Source of the DNA: Anaeramoeba flamelloides
Lineage: Eukaryota > Metamonada > Anaeramoebidae
NCBI GenBank assembly: GCA_027625915.1
Contig: JANTQA010000057.1
Coordinates: 5,456,001-5,520,000, forward strand
DNA: 64,000 nucleotides
Direction: 5' to 3'
Part shown: positions 21,596 to 33,338 of the stretch, in pieces
How positions within the stretch are numbered: position 1 is the first letter of the stretch
Layout: each line of letters begins with the position of its first letter
The notes under the pieces: generated by a model
Told to the model about the DNA's origin: nothing
The model's input: only the letters and a program-made list of their open reading frames with translations
Databases searched by the model: none
Translations under genes and position numbers: made by a program

Positions 21596-23205
21596 TCATT
21601 TTATTTTTTTCCATGTTTGAGTTTTTATATACGTTCCCAGTTGTTTTCTACAAATTGCTTTAACATTTATTCGTTTTTCAATCTTAATGTTCAATCAAAA
21701 ATTAATTCATTTCAACTTTTTCCAATAAAAAAATACCCTGAAAATAGGTGTTTTTTTCAAAAGTCGGTATTTTTGAAAAGGGGGGGTATTCAGATTTTCA
21801 TGAGTTTAATAGCTATCCTTTTTTTATTACATAAAATTATGATAACTTTGAAAAAATAATTGATAAAAGAAGTATGTCTGAAATCCAATGTATAGTTTTG
21901 GCTAACTTTAATTTTAGGTATTTAAATTTTCCATGTAGTGAAGTATAAATTGAAAAAAATTGAATTTATAAATATTGGATCTCTGGGCAAATTACTCATC
22001 ATTACAAAATCCAAATAATCTGAAAAATTGATTTTTCAAGTTTAGAGCTCTTTATCTCCTCTAGTTTAGAAGTTATTCTCAATTTTCGTTTTTTATCAAA
22101 AAAAAATTTTTTTTTGAAATTTTGAATTTTTCATTTCTAAAAAAGGTACATTTTAACACAAAAATTTTTTTTTTTAGGTGTTTTAAAGATAATCTTACTA
22201 GGGTAATTTTAAATCAAAAACATGATTTTAGTGAAAAAATTTGAAAAAATGAAGGTTGTAAAAAATTTTTTTTTTGAAAATTTTTTTACTACTCTTTTGA
22301 TTTTCCCATTTTTGATTTACTCAAATATTATATTTATAATATATTTTAAACTACAATAATTATAAAATTTTTAATTTTGAAATTTTTTTTTTCACTTTTA
22401 TCAAAGTTAATTATAAAAATACATAAGTTACTATGAATATTAGTTGATAAAATGAAATATAAAAAATAATTTGATATAGACAAAAATTTTTTTTCAAAAA
22501 TTTTTTATTTTGATTTTTTTTGTGAAGTTTTTAAATTTAAACTTTATGAGGGTTAGAGGTTTCGAAAATATTTAGTATTTAGGATGGGTGTTTTTGACTT
22601 TTTTCAAAATTAAAAATTTTAAAAAATGTATATAAAAAATTTTTTTCAAAATATTTTTTAAACTATTAAAAATTGGTAACTTTGAAAAAAAAATGTTTTT
22701 TTAAACATCTCAAAAAAATGATTTTTATTTTTATTTTAACTGAAAAACAATGTTTAAAAAAAAAATTTTTTTTTTAATTGGAAAACTCTAGTAAAATTTC
22801 ATTTTTTTCTAATTTAACAGAAAAAAAATTCACATTACCAATATTTTGAAAAAAAATTATTAGACCTCATCTTATTTTATCTAAATATTCATTTTTTCAA
22901 ATTTTTGATAGTGTAATCACTAGAAAAATATAAAAAAATGCTAAAAAAATTCAAAAAAATTTTTACTAGAGTTTCCTATTAAAATGATTTTTTTCAAAAA
23001 AAAAATTTTTTTATATAAGTTTTTTTCAATTCAATTTTAAATTTGTTAATTTTTTTACAATGAAAAAAAAAAAAAATTGTTTTCAACGTCAAAAACTTTG
23101 AGTTTTTTTTTTTATCAAATAAAAATATATAGAAAAATTACTCAATTAAAAATTCAATTTTATTATCTTCAGAATTATATAATTTTAAAATATCCAATTA
23201 TTACT

Positions 23206-23407
23206 TACAATCAGTTTCACTTTTAAGACACAAACTTTCAACGAAATTTAAGGCACAAAAAAAATCTCAAATTAAGGCACAAAATTCAAATTCTAGTAAA
23301 ATAATTTGCGAAAATTAAAATTCCAAAAAATTGTGCTTTAATTTGAGATTTTTTTTGTGCTTTAAATTTCGTAGAAAGTTTGTGTCTTAAAAGTGAAACT
23401 GACTGTA
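23206..23407. mobile_element. MITE family A, copy next to a tRNA-like sequence
   Basis: Begins TACAATCAGTTTCAC and ends GTGAAACTGACTGTA with the same palindromic arms as 21395-21595. Its right edge falls at the base of a tRNA-like sequence. Confidence 0.85.
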
Positions 23408-23482
23408 TTAGCTCAGCAGTAGAGCACCCAGATCTCAAAATTTGAAAAGTGTGTAACCGGAGTTCGATTCCTGATAAGATCA
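23400..23482 (+). pseudogene. tRNA-like relic split from its 5' end by a MITE
   Basis: An A-box-like TAGCTCAGCAGT (23409-23420) can form a D arm (GCTC/GAGC), and a B-box-like AGTTCGATTCC is at 23461-23471. Spacing fits a tRNA of about 80 nt. A CTC triplet sits in a weak anticodon arm (CAGAT/ATTTG). The T stem pairs poorly and the 3' acceptor (TAAGATC) does not pair with the bases now in front. Removing the MITE brings ACTTA from the left flank next to TTAGCTC, restoring 4 of 7 acceptor pairs. It could also be the head of a SINE. Confidence 0.5.
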
Positions 23483-23498
23483 ATTAAATTAATAGTTT

Positions 23499-23530
<32 letters not shown>

Positions 23531-24044
23531 TAATTTGATCATTTAAAGTATACATGTTTTCTACCTGGATTTACCTTTAAATCTTTTCAAAATTTTTTTT
23601 TTCAAAAATTCAAATCCTCTTAAGGTACCAAAATTCGGATAAATACTGGTAACTAAGTATTTTTTTCAATGTGAGGAGTAGAAGATTTTAAATTATTTAT
23701 ATATAGTAAAACCTACAATTAAAAAAAAATTTTTTTTTTTTTTTTCAAAAAAAAAAACTTTAAAATTCATTTTAATCTATGGAGTTCACTATATAAAAAA
23801 TATAAAAACAATCTCATTTTTTCATTTTTTTGGGGGCTCTTATATTTTTCGAGTTATTACCCAAAATAGTTGTGAAAAATCACTATTAAAAAATTTGTAT
23901 ATAAAAATCGATTTTTGGCAATATCTCGAAAACTAGACGTCCTAGATACTTCTAAACATCAAAAATTGAAATTTAAGAAAATTTTGAATTTGTTGAGCAA
24001 TAAAAAAATTTTGACTCCCAGTTTTATATTTACTCTTGTGTTGA

Positions 24045-24242
24045 TCTACACTTCTTTATGAATTCAAATGAATTGTAAACGAACAGAATATGTCAGTCAA
24101 CATTGGAAAAGTGTTTGTTTTGCCTGAGTTAAGTTTGTAAAAAATAACATGGTTTGTATCTTCGTAATGGGTTGAAATTTCGTAATGGTTTGGATTTTAG
24201 TAATGGGATAAAACAAAAAACACGGGTTAGTTACCCCACTGT
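24045..24242 (-). mobile_element. Solo end of a CAGTGGGGTAA-type element
   Basis: Ends ACGGGTTAGTTACCCCACTGTA and contains CGTAATGGTTTGGATTTTAG, which matches 16446-16530 in reverse complement. The left boundary is approximate. Confidence 0.5.
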
Positions 24243-24384
24243 ATGAATGAGAATACTTTTCAATTCTGTTTTATTCAAATTTATCCACAAATTACAACTT
24301 TCTTCTTTGAAAACTGTATTTAGTTAAGAAAAATATGGAAAAGAAAGTGAAATTTTTTTTTCCCATTTATAATTCAAATAAGAG

Positions 24385-24585
24385 TACAGTCAGTTTCACT
24401 TTTTAGGCACAAACTTTCAACGAAATTTAAGGCACAAAAAAATCTCAAATTAAGGCACAAAATTTGCATTTTTTTTTTTTACAATTTATTTTTACTAGAA
24501 TTTGAATTTTGTGCTTTAATTTGAGATTTTTTTTGTGCCTTAAATTCCGTTGAAAGTTTGTGCCTTAAAAGTGAAACTGACTGTA
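24385..24585. mobile_element. MITE family A
   Basis: TACAGTCAGTTTCAC to GTGAAACTGACTGTA, 201 bp, palindromic arms conserved. Confidence 0.85.
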
Positions 24586-25587
24586 TTCAAGGCTTTTATT
24601 ATTTTAAGTGAATTTCTTTTAGACTCAAGTAATGTCAAACTCTATAGAACGATAATGTAAAAAGGCTTCTTTGTGTTGAAAGAATTAAACAGTACACTTT
24701 AATGATTCTCAGTATTTCATTTTAAAAATTAATGGGCCTAAATAACAAAAAAGTAAACAATAAAAAAAAAGTTTAACCGGTTTCAAATAATAAAAAATTC
24801 AAAATAAAACACAAACATAATATCTCTTTTAAAAAAATAAATTATCACAGAAAAAAATGACAATCTTTTTCTTATTTTATCTTTCCAAATTTACAGATAC
24901 CTTCAATTTGGTAACCATGAAATTCTATTCAGTAGAAAATTAATTTATTTTAATTTATTCTAAGTTACAATTGATTTATAATAATCTCATTATATTTAAC
25001 AAAGTAGGAGTTTTTAATATTATTTTGATAGAAATGTCAGAAAATCAGTAAAAATTGAAAAAAAAATTTCCAGATCTTTTTAAATACATATTGATACACT
25101 TTAAAATTTTGCATAAATTAAGAATGTTTTCTGTTATTCAATATATATATATATATATATATATATTCTAAAATGGCGATAAAACTCAAAAATTTGTTGA
25201 AAATCAATTTGAAACTGCCCACATAATGATATTTTTTGATTATGTCATAAAAAACATTTAAAATGAACTCAGAATTCTTATTATTTTTTCAATCCGAATT
25301 TTTGATTCCGATATTCAATTTTTTTAAAATCTACATCATTATCAAATATCGATATGTAAAAAACTATATAAACCCCGATACGGTTATATTATTATTATTT
25401 CAAGAACTATTTCACCTTCTGTTAATATATCAAGATATTTTAATTTTTATTAACAATTAACTATTATCTTTCTAGTGAAATTTATATTAAATTTATTATT
25501 AATTTTTTAAAAGTTTTTAATAAGGTGTTCTCAAATTTGTGTACTGGAATATTTCAAACCATTAGATTTGAAATAACCTAGTTATAA

Positions 25588-25781
25588 TACAGTCAGTTAA
25601 TTTTTAAAACACAAACTTTTTAAGGTATTTAAGTCACTAAAAAAGCACAAATTAAGTTACAAATTAAAATTCTATTAAAATATTTTGTGTAAAAAAAATG
25701 CCAAAAAATGTACCTAATTTGGATTTTTCTGTGCTTTAAATTTTGTTGAAAGTTTGTGTCGTAAAAGTGGAGCCCAAAGTA
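25588..25781. mobile_element. MITE family A, degenerate
   Basis: Left end TACAGTCAGTTAATTTTTAA is recognisable. The right end is worn (GTGGAGCCCAAAGTA). The internal words ACACAAACTTTTT and GAAAGTTTGTGTC remain. Confidence 0.7.
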
Positions 25782-26049
25782 TATAATTTTATTTTTAACT
25801 TTTATCGTCTTTTTTTTTTTTTTTTTGAAAGTTTCAAAACATTATTAATATTAATAATAAGAGAAAGAAGTTATTAAATAAAATATTTTCAAGATAAAAA
25901 AGAGAAAAGATTTTATCATTAAAATATTGATAGAAATAATAATAATTTCATTTACATACACAAATTAAAAATATATCAACCATTGTTAGGTTTTATAAGT
26001 CTAAGAAGAATTAAGTAAAATTATAGATTTTACAAAAATCATCCAAATT

Positions 26050-26330
26050 AAAAAAAAACCTAGGTACTAAACAACGCTTGACTACACCCCCCCCACCCCC
26101 CCCCCCAAATTCACAAAAGGGGTTAAAAAGACCTGATAGAAAGATTATAAATAAAAAAATAAAAATTTCAAAATCTGGGATTAATCAATCGCATTCTACT
26201 ATACTTAGGGTTTTTTTTTTTTTTTAGATTAAGAAGAATTGAGTAAAATCTAAGTTTTTGTTCAATTCTCTTCAATTAAACAAATCTAGATACTAACTCT
26301 CGAGGGGTGGGGCGCTAGGTACCCGAATAA
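26050..26330. repeat. Two worn LINE-tail-like modules with C/G homopolymers
   Basis: AAACCTAGGTACTAAAC followed by a run of C (26088-26104), then a second AAGAAGAATTGAGTAAAATC module ending GAGGGGTGGGG and CTAGGTACCC. The wording resembles the AACCTAGG repeat family but the match is weak. Confidence 0.35.
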
Positions 26331-27201
26331 ATTTATATTATTTTTTTTCTCTTTTAAATATTTTTTTTTTTTCATTTTTTATTTTTTTTCTAAATTACCT
26401 CAACTTTTCAAACGATTAAAACTTTGATAAAAAAATCTCACCAAGAATAAAAAAAAAATTATAATTTTAGATTAATCATATTAAAGAGGTTCTGTATATT
26501 TTTTTCTTAGAATAACTTTTTAATATAGTTTCTAATCTAATAATATTGATATTTTCTTTTTCCAAGTGATTCTGATAATTTTATATCTTTATCAATACAT
26601 AATTTAAGTGATTTATATTTTCTTAATATTGAGTACAGTAACAATATTTTTTACATATTTATTTTTTTTTTTAAATATATCATATTAAAATTTATTTTTT
26701 AAGCCATATGAATATCTATTTAATCCATTGTCAAAAGTTCTAAATTTGAGAAATGTATTACTGGATTTAAATTTTAAAGTTTCAAAGCATTAGTTTGACA
26801 AATTAAAAAAAAAAAAAAAAAAAGTAAAAAAATACTCAAAACTAAAAAAGAATAAGAAAAAATAGATGAAAAACAATAAGTTTTCAATTTGTTAAATTTT
26901 CGAAAACAATTTCGTTCACCATTCTTTCAAACAACTTGGTCAAATAAAAGATTGAATTTTTAAAAAGAAAAATTTAAATTTATTCAAAAAAATAGCCATA
27001 ATTTTCAGTTATTAAATCCTCAATTGAAAATATTGTATTTGTTAAAAGGAAATCAATATTAAATTTGATTTATAAAAACCATTCTCTAAGAATAATTATA
27101 ATGATATAAATACGGTTTATATTAAAAAATAAAAAAAATCATTTTGAAAATATGAAACAGAATAATAATAAATAACTCTAATAGATTATTAGGTAATCAT
27201 A

Positions 27202-27239
<38 letters not shown>

Positions 27240-27270
27240 TCCTCATTAAAACAAAAGATAATAAAAAAAA

Positions 27271-30200
27271 TTAACAACATCCACTAGAATTTTCTTTGTT
27301 TTTTTCATTTAAATCAATTTTGTTCTTATTCTCATATTCAGAATCGGAATCTGATTCATCGAAATCATTGTCGCTAAGTTCGGAATTTACATCCTTTTCT
27401 TTTGGTAAGGATTGTGCAAGACCAAGAAAAACTTCCTGAACACCCATGCCGGTTTTTGCCGAAGTTTCATAAAATAAAAGACCAGCCTTAGTTGCATAAT
27501 TCTGAGCAACTTCAATATCAACTTTTTTTGAATTCAAATCTAATTTATTTCCAACAAGTGCGATTTTTGCTTTAGGGTTGCCTTGGTAACGAAGTTCCTT
27601 CACCCAATCTTTGGCCTTTTCAAAACTTTCTAAACTTGAAATATCGTAAACAATTAATGCACCTTTGGCTCCCCTATAATACCTATTGGATAAATATGAT
27701 AAAAATACACATTGAAAACGATATAAAGATTTCAATATATATATATTAATAATAAACATAAGATTTATTAATATTGTGAATTTTTGGTTTAAATTATTTT
27801 TAAAAAATAGTTTTGGTCTCTAAATTTAATATTAACAATTAGGAATTCATTTGAATTTCTAAAGTTATTGTTGATGTTTTTATTTTTTGAGAAGAAATTT
27901 ATTGAGTTAATGTTTGTATTATTAAAAGATATTTTCCGACAATAGTTTACACAATTTGATTGATTTATTTTTTTAGAATTCACATCTAAACTATTTTTCA
28001 TTATAAAACGTTTGTTTTTTATATTGATTCGAGAAATAAAACCCAAGGTTAGGCTTTCTCGGAATTGAAAGTGGTTAGCAAAAACATAGATTTTACTCAA
28101 TTCTTTTGAATTCTGGAAAAATGTCATTAGGTTTTTTTTGGGGGTTTTCTGTTTTGTTGTAAAATCGATAGATTTTCGTTAGGTTTTTTTGAGTTTTTTA
28201 TTTATTTGTAAAGTGTTCTAGGTTTTTTAGAGGTTTTCCTAATAAATAGAGAACTCAAAAAAACCTAACAAAAATCAATAGATTTTATAGATCAAATAGA
28301 AAACTCAAAAAAAACCTAGAACACTTAACAAATAAAACATAAAACCACAAGAAAACCTCGGAACTTGACGACACTCTACGACACTCTACGGTACTCCCAC
28401 ATGAGGTTATTTTCTCTATTCTTTTGAATTCTGGAACACCTAGGAACTTGTCCAGACACTTCGCGTTAGGTTTTTTTTAATTTGAGAAATAAAACGAAAA
28501 TTTCTTTAATCTTCGGTTTATTTCAAAAATTAAAAAAAGCGAAGTTAGGTTTTCTTGAGTTTTCAGTTTATTTTTAAAAATCAATAGATTTTTATAATAT
28601 AACAGAAAACCTCCAAGAAAACTGCCATTAGACTTTTTTTACTTATTGTTTTGATTTGAAAACATAGATTTTCTAAACAAACAAAAAATTCTAATAAAAA
28701 AAAAAAATGCAGTTGGTTTTCCAAGATTTAAGGTTGACAGTTCCTGAAATGGGAAATGGGAATTATCTTGTAGTAGGGTGTGGGTACATGTTATTTTGGT
28801 ACTTGGATGATTGATCTTCAACTTATTAGAGGGAATTTTAATAGTGATTCAAAATGGCAATTTTTGTCAATTTATCTTTTTTTTTCCCCCGAAATCCGAA
28901 TTTAAGAGTGTTAGAATAAATAAATTGAAAGATATTTAATAATGAATTTTTGCTTTTTGGGTTGTCTATTGAAAATTTTATTTTCCTTTTTACTCAATTA
29001 CCTCAAAAAAAAAAATAATAAATTTTTTAAAAAGCACCAAATAAAACCAAACCTAATTAAAAATTCCAATCAACAAACCAAAAACCAGATTTTTTTCTAA
29101 CTTAACTTTCAATCAATTAGTATTACACCCTTCAATTCAGATTTCGGAAAGAAAAAAAAATAAATTGGCAAAAATTACCATTTTGAATCACTATTAAAAT
29201 TCCCTCTAATAAGTCAAAGATCGATCAGCTAAGAACCAAAAGAACAAGTATCCACACATAACTCAAAGATAATTGTTTTTTTTTTCAAAATTCAACTTAA
29301 AAATTATTTTTAATACTAAGTCAAGTAGAAAAAATAATAACATAGATTATTTTATAACAAATTTCAATCACTTAAAATCAAAAACTATTAAAAATAAAAT
29401 TAGTGATCATAATGCAATTTTAAATAAATTCAATATTAATAAAAACTGTGGAATCAAAAAAGTATATACAATTAAAGATATTGCAAAGTTTCATCTTGAC
29501 TTGTGAGATTTTTATAAAACTAAAAATTATCAACTAAATGAAAAGAATTTTAAAACCTTTAATTAACAATTTAAAGTAAAAGAGAGAATTATTTTAAATA
29601 TACCAAAAAAAGATTTAAAATTTTATAATTTAATTAATAGATTATTTGAAAATAATGAATTAATTAAAGAAATTAAAGACGGAAATAGTAAATAATATTT
29701 TAAATTAATACAGCTGTTCCAAGGCTACCGTGATTTTTTTTCAATATCAAATTTTGATGTTGATATAGATTTTTAAATCTAAGAATATAAGAATTATCAT
29801 TCTCATATTGAAAAAAAAATTTCCTTAATGAGCAAATATTTAATAATTTTTTCTGATTTTCAAAATATAAAATTTCAGAACCCTAAATGACTCTAAACAT
29901 CGAAAATTCGTTAAGGAACCAGTTAATATTTCATCTTGAAAAAAATATTTTTTTTTGATCACATCAGAAGATATTTTTCATATCAACTGATTTATTAAAA
30001 AATATTTTTCAAAATGGGCTTTCTTATTCTCATATTCTTAGATTTAAAAATCTATATCAATATCAAAATTTGATATTGAAAAAAATTCACGGTAGCCTTG
30101 GAACAGCTGTAAACCAGATTAATATTGAATTTGAAGAAAATCAAAATTTTTGGAAAAAGATCAATAGATTCTGAGAAACTTTGAGTAATATGATTTTAAA

Positions 30201-33200
30201 TAATGATAATATGGAAACATAGTGTTTCGGGTTTGTTAAATCTCTTAGTAAAAAACCAAAAAAATATATTCTTAATTTTATTAAAAATTCAACATTGGAG
30301 AAATTACTTTATTAAAATAGAAGAAATATTCTCAATTACCAAAATTAAGGAAATTATCAAATATCTAAAAAAAAAATTCAGTCAAGGAATTTGATAAAAT
30401 TAAACAATATAAATAAATAAAAAAACAAAGAAGTGAATTTTATATAAATAATGAAAACTTTGAAAAAAACAATCGAAAAAATATATTTTAATTGGATTAA
30501 TGATATATCTCAGAAAGATATTAAATTTATTAAAAAAAGAAATTTATTCATAAATCTGGAGATGAAGGGATCTAACTTAATTATCGATCAATTCCAATTA
30601 ATCAAACTCACCCAAGATTTTTTCTTAAATTGTTATCTGCAGGAATTCAAGTTTCTTGGAATTTAGTTTCAAAAAAAGAATTTGGATTAAAAAAAAAAAA
30701 AAATAGATACCAGAATTGCAGCATTAAACTTATTGAATGAATATCAAAAAATAAAAAATAAATTTAAAAAAAGAAAATATTTATATCGTTACAATAGATA
30801 CACAAAAATGTTTTGACTCTATCCATCATTCACTTATTTATTACTCAATTAAAAAATTGTAAAAAAATGGAATTATTGTAAAATATCTACTTGCTTATTA
30901 CTCAAAAGAAGGAATTGGTGTTTATCAAGGAGATCCATTATCTCCTTTATTATTTGGATTTATTACTCATTTTCTCTTCGAAAAAAAATCAAACCACCAG
31001 CATTACATGCCCAAATGTTTGCAGATGATCTAATTTTATTTATGAAAGGATCATTAATAGAAATCAATTTTCAATAAAAAAAATATATATAAAATCATAA
31101 TAGATTTCGGAATGAATCCTATTAATGATAAAACAAAAAAAACTTTTGTTTAAAAGAAAATTTTATTTCTTGGTATTTGGTTACCGATGAAAAAACTCAT
31201 TTTAAATTTAACTTAGATAAATTTATACCAATTTTAAAAAATTAATCAAAATCTTACAACAATATAAAATAACTATATTCAACAAAAAAATTTTTCGTTT
31301 TTTTAAAGCGGTATTACATAGCCAATTATTATATGGATTAGAAATATTTGATTTGACAAAATCATTTTTTAAAGATATTGATACTTGGATTAATAAAATA
31401 ATTAAAAAATTATTATTAATCAGCCCACACTCTCCTAGGCTTATTTATAAAATAGAAGCAAAAATTGATCCTGTCAGAATAGCAATATATAAAAGAAGAT
31501 TTAAGTTAATTTAAAAATTAAAAATCTGTATTTTGATGAATTAATTAATTATCTCTTTTTTAGAAAAAAAGAATCAGAAAATTTTATTGGTATTCCAAAA
31601 ATTTAAAACAACTAAAAATATGAACTAGAAAATTTCAGAATTAAAAATTTAGAAAATAGTCCAAGTTGGAAATGGCGTTAGGTTTTTTTTAATTTAAGAA
31701 ATTAAAAGAAAATTTCTTCAATTTTATTTTTATTTAAAAAAGTCAAGAAAACCTAACGGCGATTTTCCAAAATTTAAAAGAATCGAGGAAAATCTTTGAT
31801 TTAACTCAATTCTTTTGAATTCTGAAAAAGATAAAGGCAGGTTTTTTTATTTTAAGAAATAAACCGAAAATTTCTTGTTTTTTTCTTTTTATTTCTCAAA
31901 TTAAAAAAATCCGAACGACAAAAGTTATTTAAAATTGAAGGGTTTAACTTCAATTTTAAAACTCGGAAATTTTACAAATTACCTTAACAGGTGTAATTGT
32001 GTTATTAATAAAAATAAATCAAAATATTACGAATTATGTAAAAAAAATAAACAATTTAGAAATTATTGAAGATTTAGACCATTTTCTATGGAATTGCTTA
32101 GACTTTGAAAATAATCGCAAAATCTGGATGATTGAATTAAAAAAAATAATATATCTAATATATTAAAAAATAATAATATTTCTAATATTATTACAAAAAA
32201 AAAGATTCAACGTGCTTATTAGCCTTAGTGGGAAATAAACTTATTTTTGAGTCTTTAATAAAATTCCTAAATATAAATTTAGGAATTCGTGAAGTGCCGT
32301 AGAGTGACGTCAAGTGCCTAGGTTTTTTTTTTAATTTCAGAAAACTCAAAAAAAAAAAAACTAACGGCAAGCAAGAGGGGTTAATAGCCCCTCCCTTAAA
32401 TCATAAAAAAAAAATAGATAATAGTTTTTTCATTCTCCAGGGATTGTAACCTTAAAGGGAATATTTTAAGAAGGTAAAAAAAATTATTTGGTGTTGTGTG
32501 ATTTAAGACCAAATTTCTTAAAAGAAAAATAAAACTGTTGTTTAAAAGTTTTGGAAATTGGGATCCTTTGAAACAAAAATGAAGAGTTGAGGATTCAAAA
32601 TTAACTTTTTACAATTGTTGGTGCAACATTTTTCAACTTTGAAAAGCGAAGAAAAAAGAATTCAAAACAGGATTTGAGAAAAAAAGAAAAAGAAATAAAA
32701 TCATTACATTGGTGCTAAAGAATGAAACCTTTCTTGGCCGGCTGTGTCCTATTTAGTTTTTGATAATTTTTAAAAAACATAATTATCGAATAAAATTAAC
32801 AAGAATTACAATACAAAGGGCAATTAAGAATAAATTTTATTTAATTTTGTTTGGATAAATAAAATTTGAAAAGCTAATTTCTATTCCCCAAAGAATTTGG
32901 TTTTGTTTATTCCCGAATTGAACAAAACATTCTTAAACTTGATAAAATTGGAAATGATGTGTTTTGAATTTTTTCTTTAATTATTTTTTGTTACACAAAC
33001 TGTTGACTAAGATAACGATCATTTTTTAAATTAAGTGTTGGTGTTCTGAAAAACCAATACAGTTTTTTATTCAAAAAAAAAGAAGAAGAAACAGTTCTTC
33101 TCTCCAAAGGTAACAAGGCTAAAAAAAAAAAAAAACAGAATGGCAAAACCCATACCCATATTTGCAGCTTCACTTCATTTTCTCCAATCTCGACATTGTG

Positions 33201-33338
33201 GTTGATGAAACTACACCCTATTGTTGGTTCCTGTTGTTCGGAGTATTGATCTTTACAAAATCGTAAAACAAGAGATGTTTTACCAACAGCAGAGTCTCCT
33301 AAAAGAACAAGTTTGAATTGTAAGAGGGATTGTGTCAT
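27271..33338 (-). CDS. Rab5-like small GTPase, three exons
   Basis: Exons 33156-33338, 32708-32748 and 27271-27682 join at GT-AG sites to 211 residues. Exon 1 carries the P-loop GDSAVGKTS and the effector stretch EPTIGCSF. The 41-nt exon 2 encodes [13 protein letters not shown], and its last two bases complete Met with exon 3, giving [21 protein letters not shown] (GNKLDL) and ETSAK complete the guanine-binding set. [13 protein letters not shown] and the AKDWVKEL stretch point to the Rab5/21/22 group, which controls early endosome fusion. The tail has an acidic Asp/Ser segment and ends GCC, fitting double geranylgeranylation. Intron 1 is 407 bp; intron 2 is 5,025 bp and contains a LINE relic, a MITE and hairpin repeats. 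Confidence 0.88.
28125..28640. repeat. LINE-tail family repeat with GTAGAGTG end
   Basis: Alternating sense and antisense TTTTCGTTAGGTTTTTTTGA and AAAAAACCTAACAAAAATCA modules, followed by CGACACTCTACGACACTCTA and a second set of modules. Long imperfect hairpins are possible. Confidence 0.7.
28737..29285. mobile_element. Fold-back element with about 150-bp arms
   Basis: The left arm (28760-28885) and right arm (29160-29275) are inverted copies sharing TTATTAGAGGGAATTTTAAT and AGTGATTCAAAATGG. A single related arm lies at 33940-34060. The 240-bp middle is non-coding. The right arm abuts the 5' truncation point of the LINE. Confidence 0.65.
29709..30111. mobile_element. MITE family C (CAGCTGTTCCAAGG), nested in the LINE
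   Basis: 403 bp. Left end TACAGCTGTTCCAAGGCTAC and right end GTAGCCTTGGAACAGCTGTA. The inverted repeats run about 85 bp, as far as TTTAAATCTAAGAATAT. TA lies at both edges. Removing it joins ...FKLI to [12 protein letters not shown] of the LINE reading, so it inserted after the LINE. Confidence 0.85.
31670..31925. repeat. LINE-tail family repeat inside the LINE
   Basis: GGCGTTAGGTTTTTTTTAAT and its inverse AAAACCTAACGGCGATTTTC, followed by a second pair ending AAAAAAATCCGAACGAC. Confidence 0.6.

Larger units (their letters stand above)
20643..27270. other. Gene-free repeat-rich region (6.6 kb)
   Basis: No host gene recognised. It carries four copies of the CAGTCAGTTTCAC MITE (21395, 23206, 24385, 25588), a tRNA-like relic at 23400, a solo CAGTGGGG element end at 24242, a poly-C patch at 26088-26104 and many A/T homopolymers, densest at 22080-23100. 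The predicted ORFs here (21560-21859, 25263-25460) have no family features. Confidence 0.7.
29273..32370 (+). mobile_element. Decayed non-LTR retrotransposon (LINE), 5' truncated
   Basis: Starts inside the end of an APE-type endonuclease ([11 protein letters not shown] near 29390-29415). The reverse transcriptase follows in broken frames: FDSIHHSLI near 30815, [15 protein letters not shown] near 30915-30960 and MFADDLILF near 31015-31045. After it come a [17 protein letters not shown] segment and a terminal [19 protein letters not shown] knuckle region near 32065-32125. Stops and shifts are frequent. The 3' end ([13 protein letters not shown], then IREVP) runs straight into GTAGAGTGACGTCAAGTGCC and a poly-T/A tail. 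Two younger insertions interrupt it (29709-30111, 31670-31925). Elements with one ORF carrying APE endonuclease and RT move by target-primed reverse transcription. Confidence 0.8.
27683..32707 (-). other. Intron 2 of the Rab gene (5.0 kb)
   Basis: Runs from donor GTAATG at 32707 to acceptor CCAATAG at 27683. It contains a decayed LINE on the opposite strand (29273-32370), an element nested in that LINE (29709-30111), a fold-back repeat (28737-29285) and LINE-tail repeats (28125-28640, 31670-31925). Confidence 0.8.

Noticed and set aside
22000-23200. Dense poly-A/T stretch as a possible origin or centromere-like region
   Set aside because: Homopolymer density is only moderately above the rest of the spacers and there is no repeated unit or other supporting signal.
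26088-26104. Poly-C patch as a possible telomeric or G-quadruplex sequence
   Set aside because: A single run with no periodic repeat unit; probably slippage within a worn repeat.
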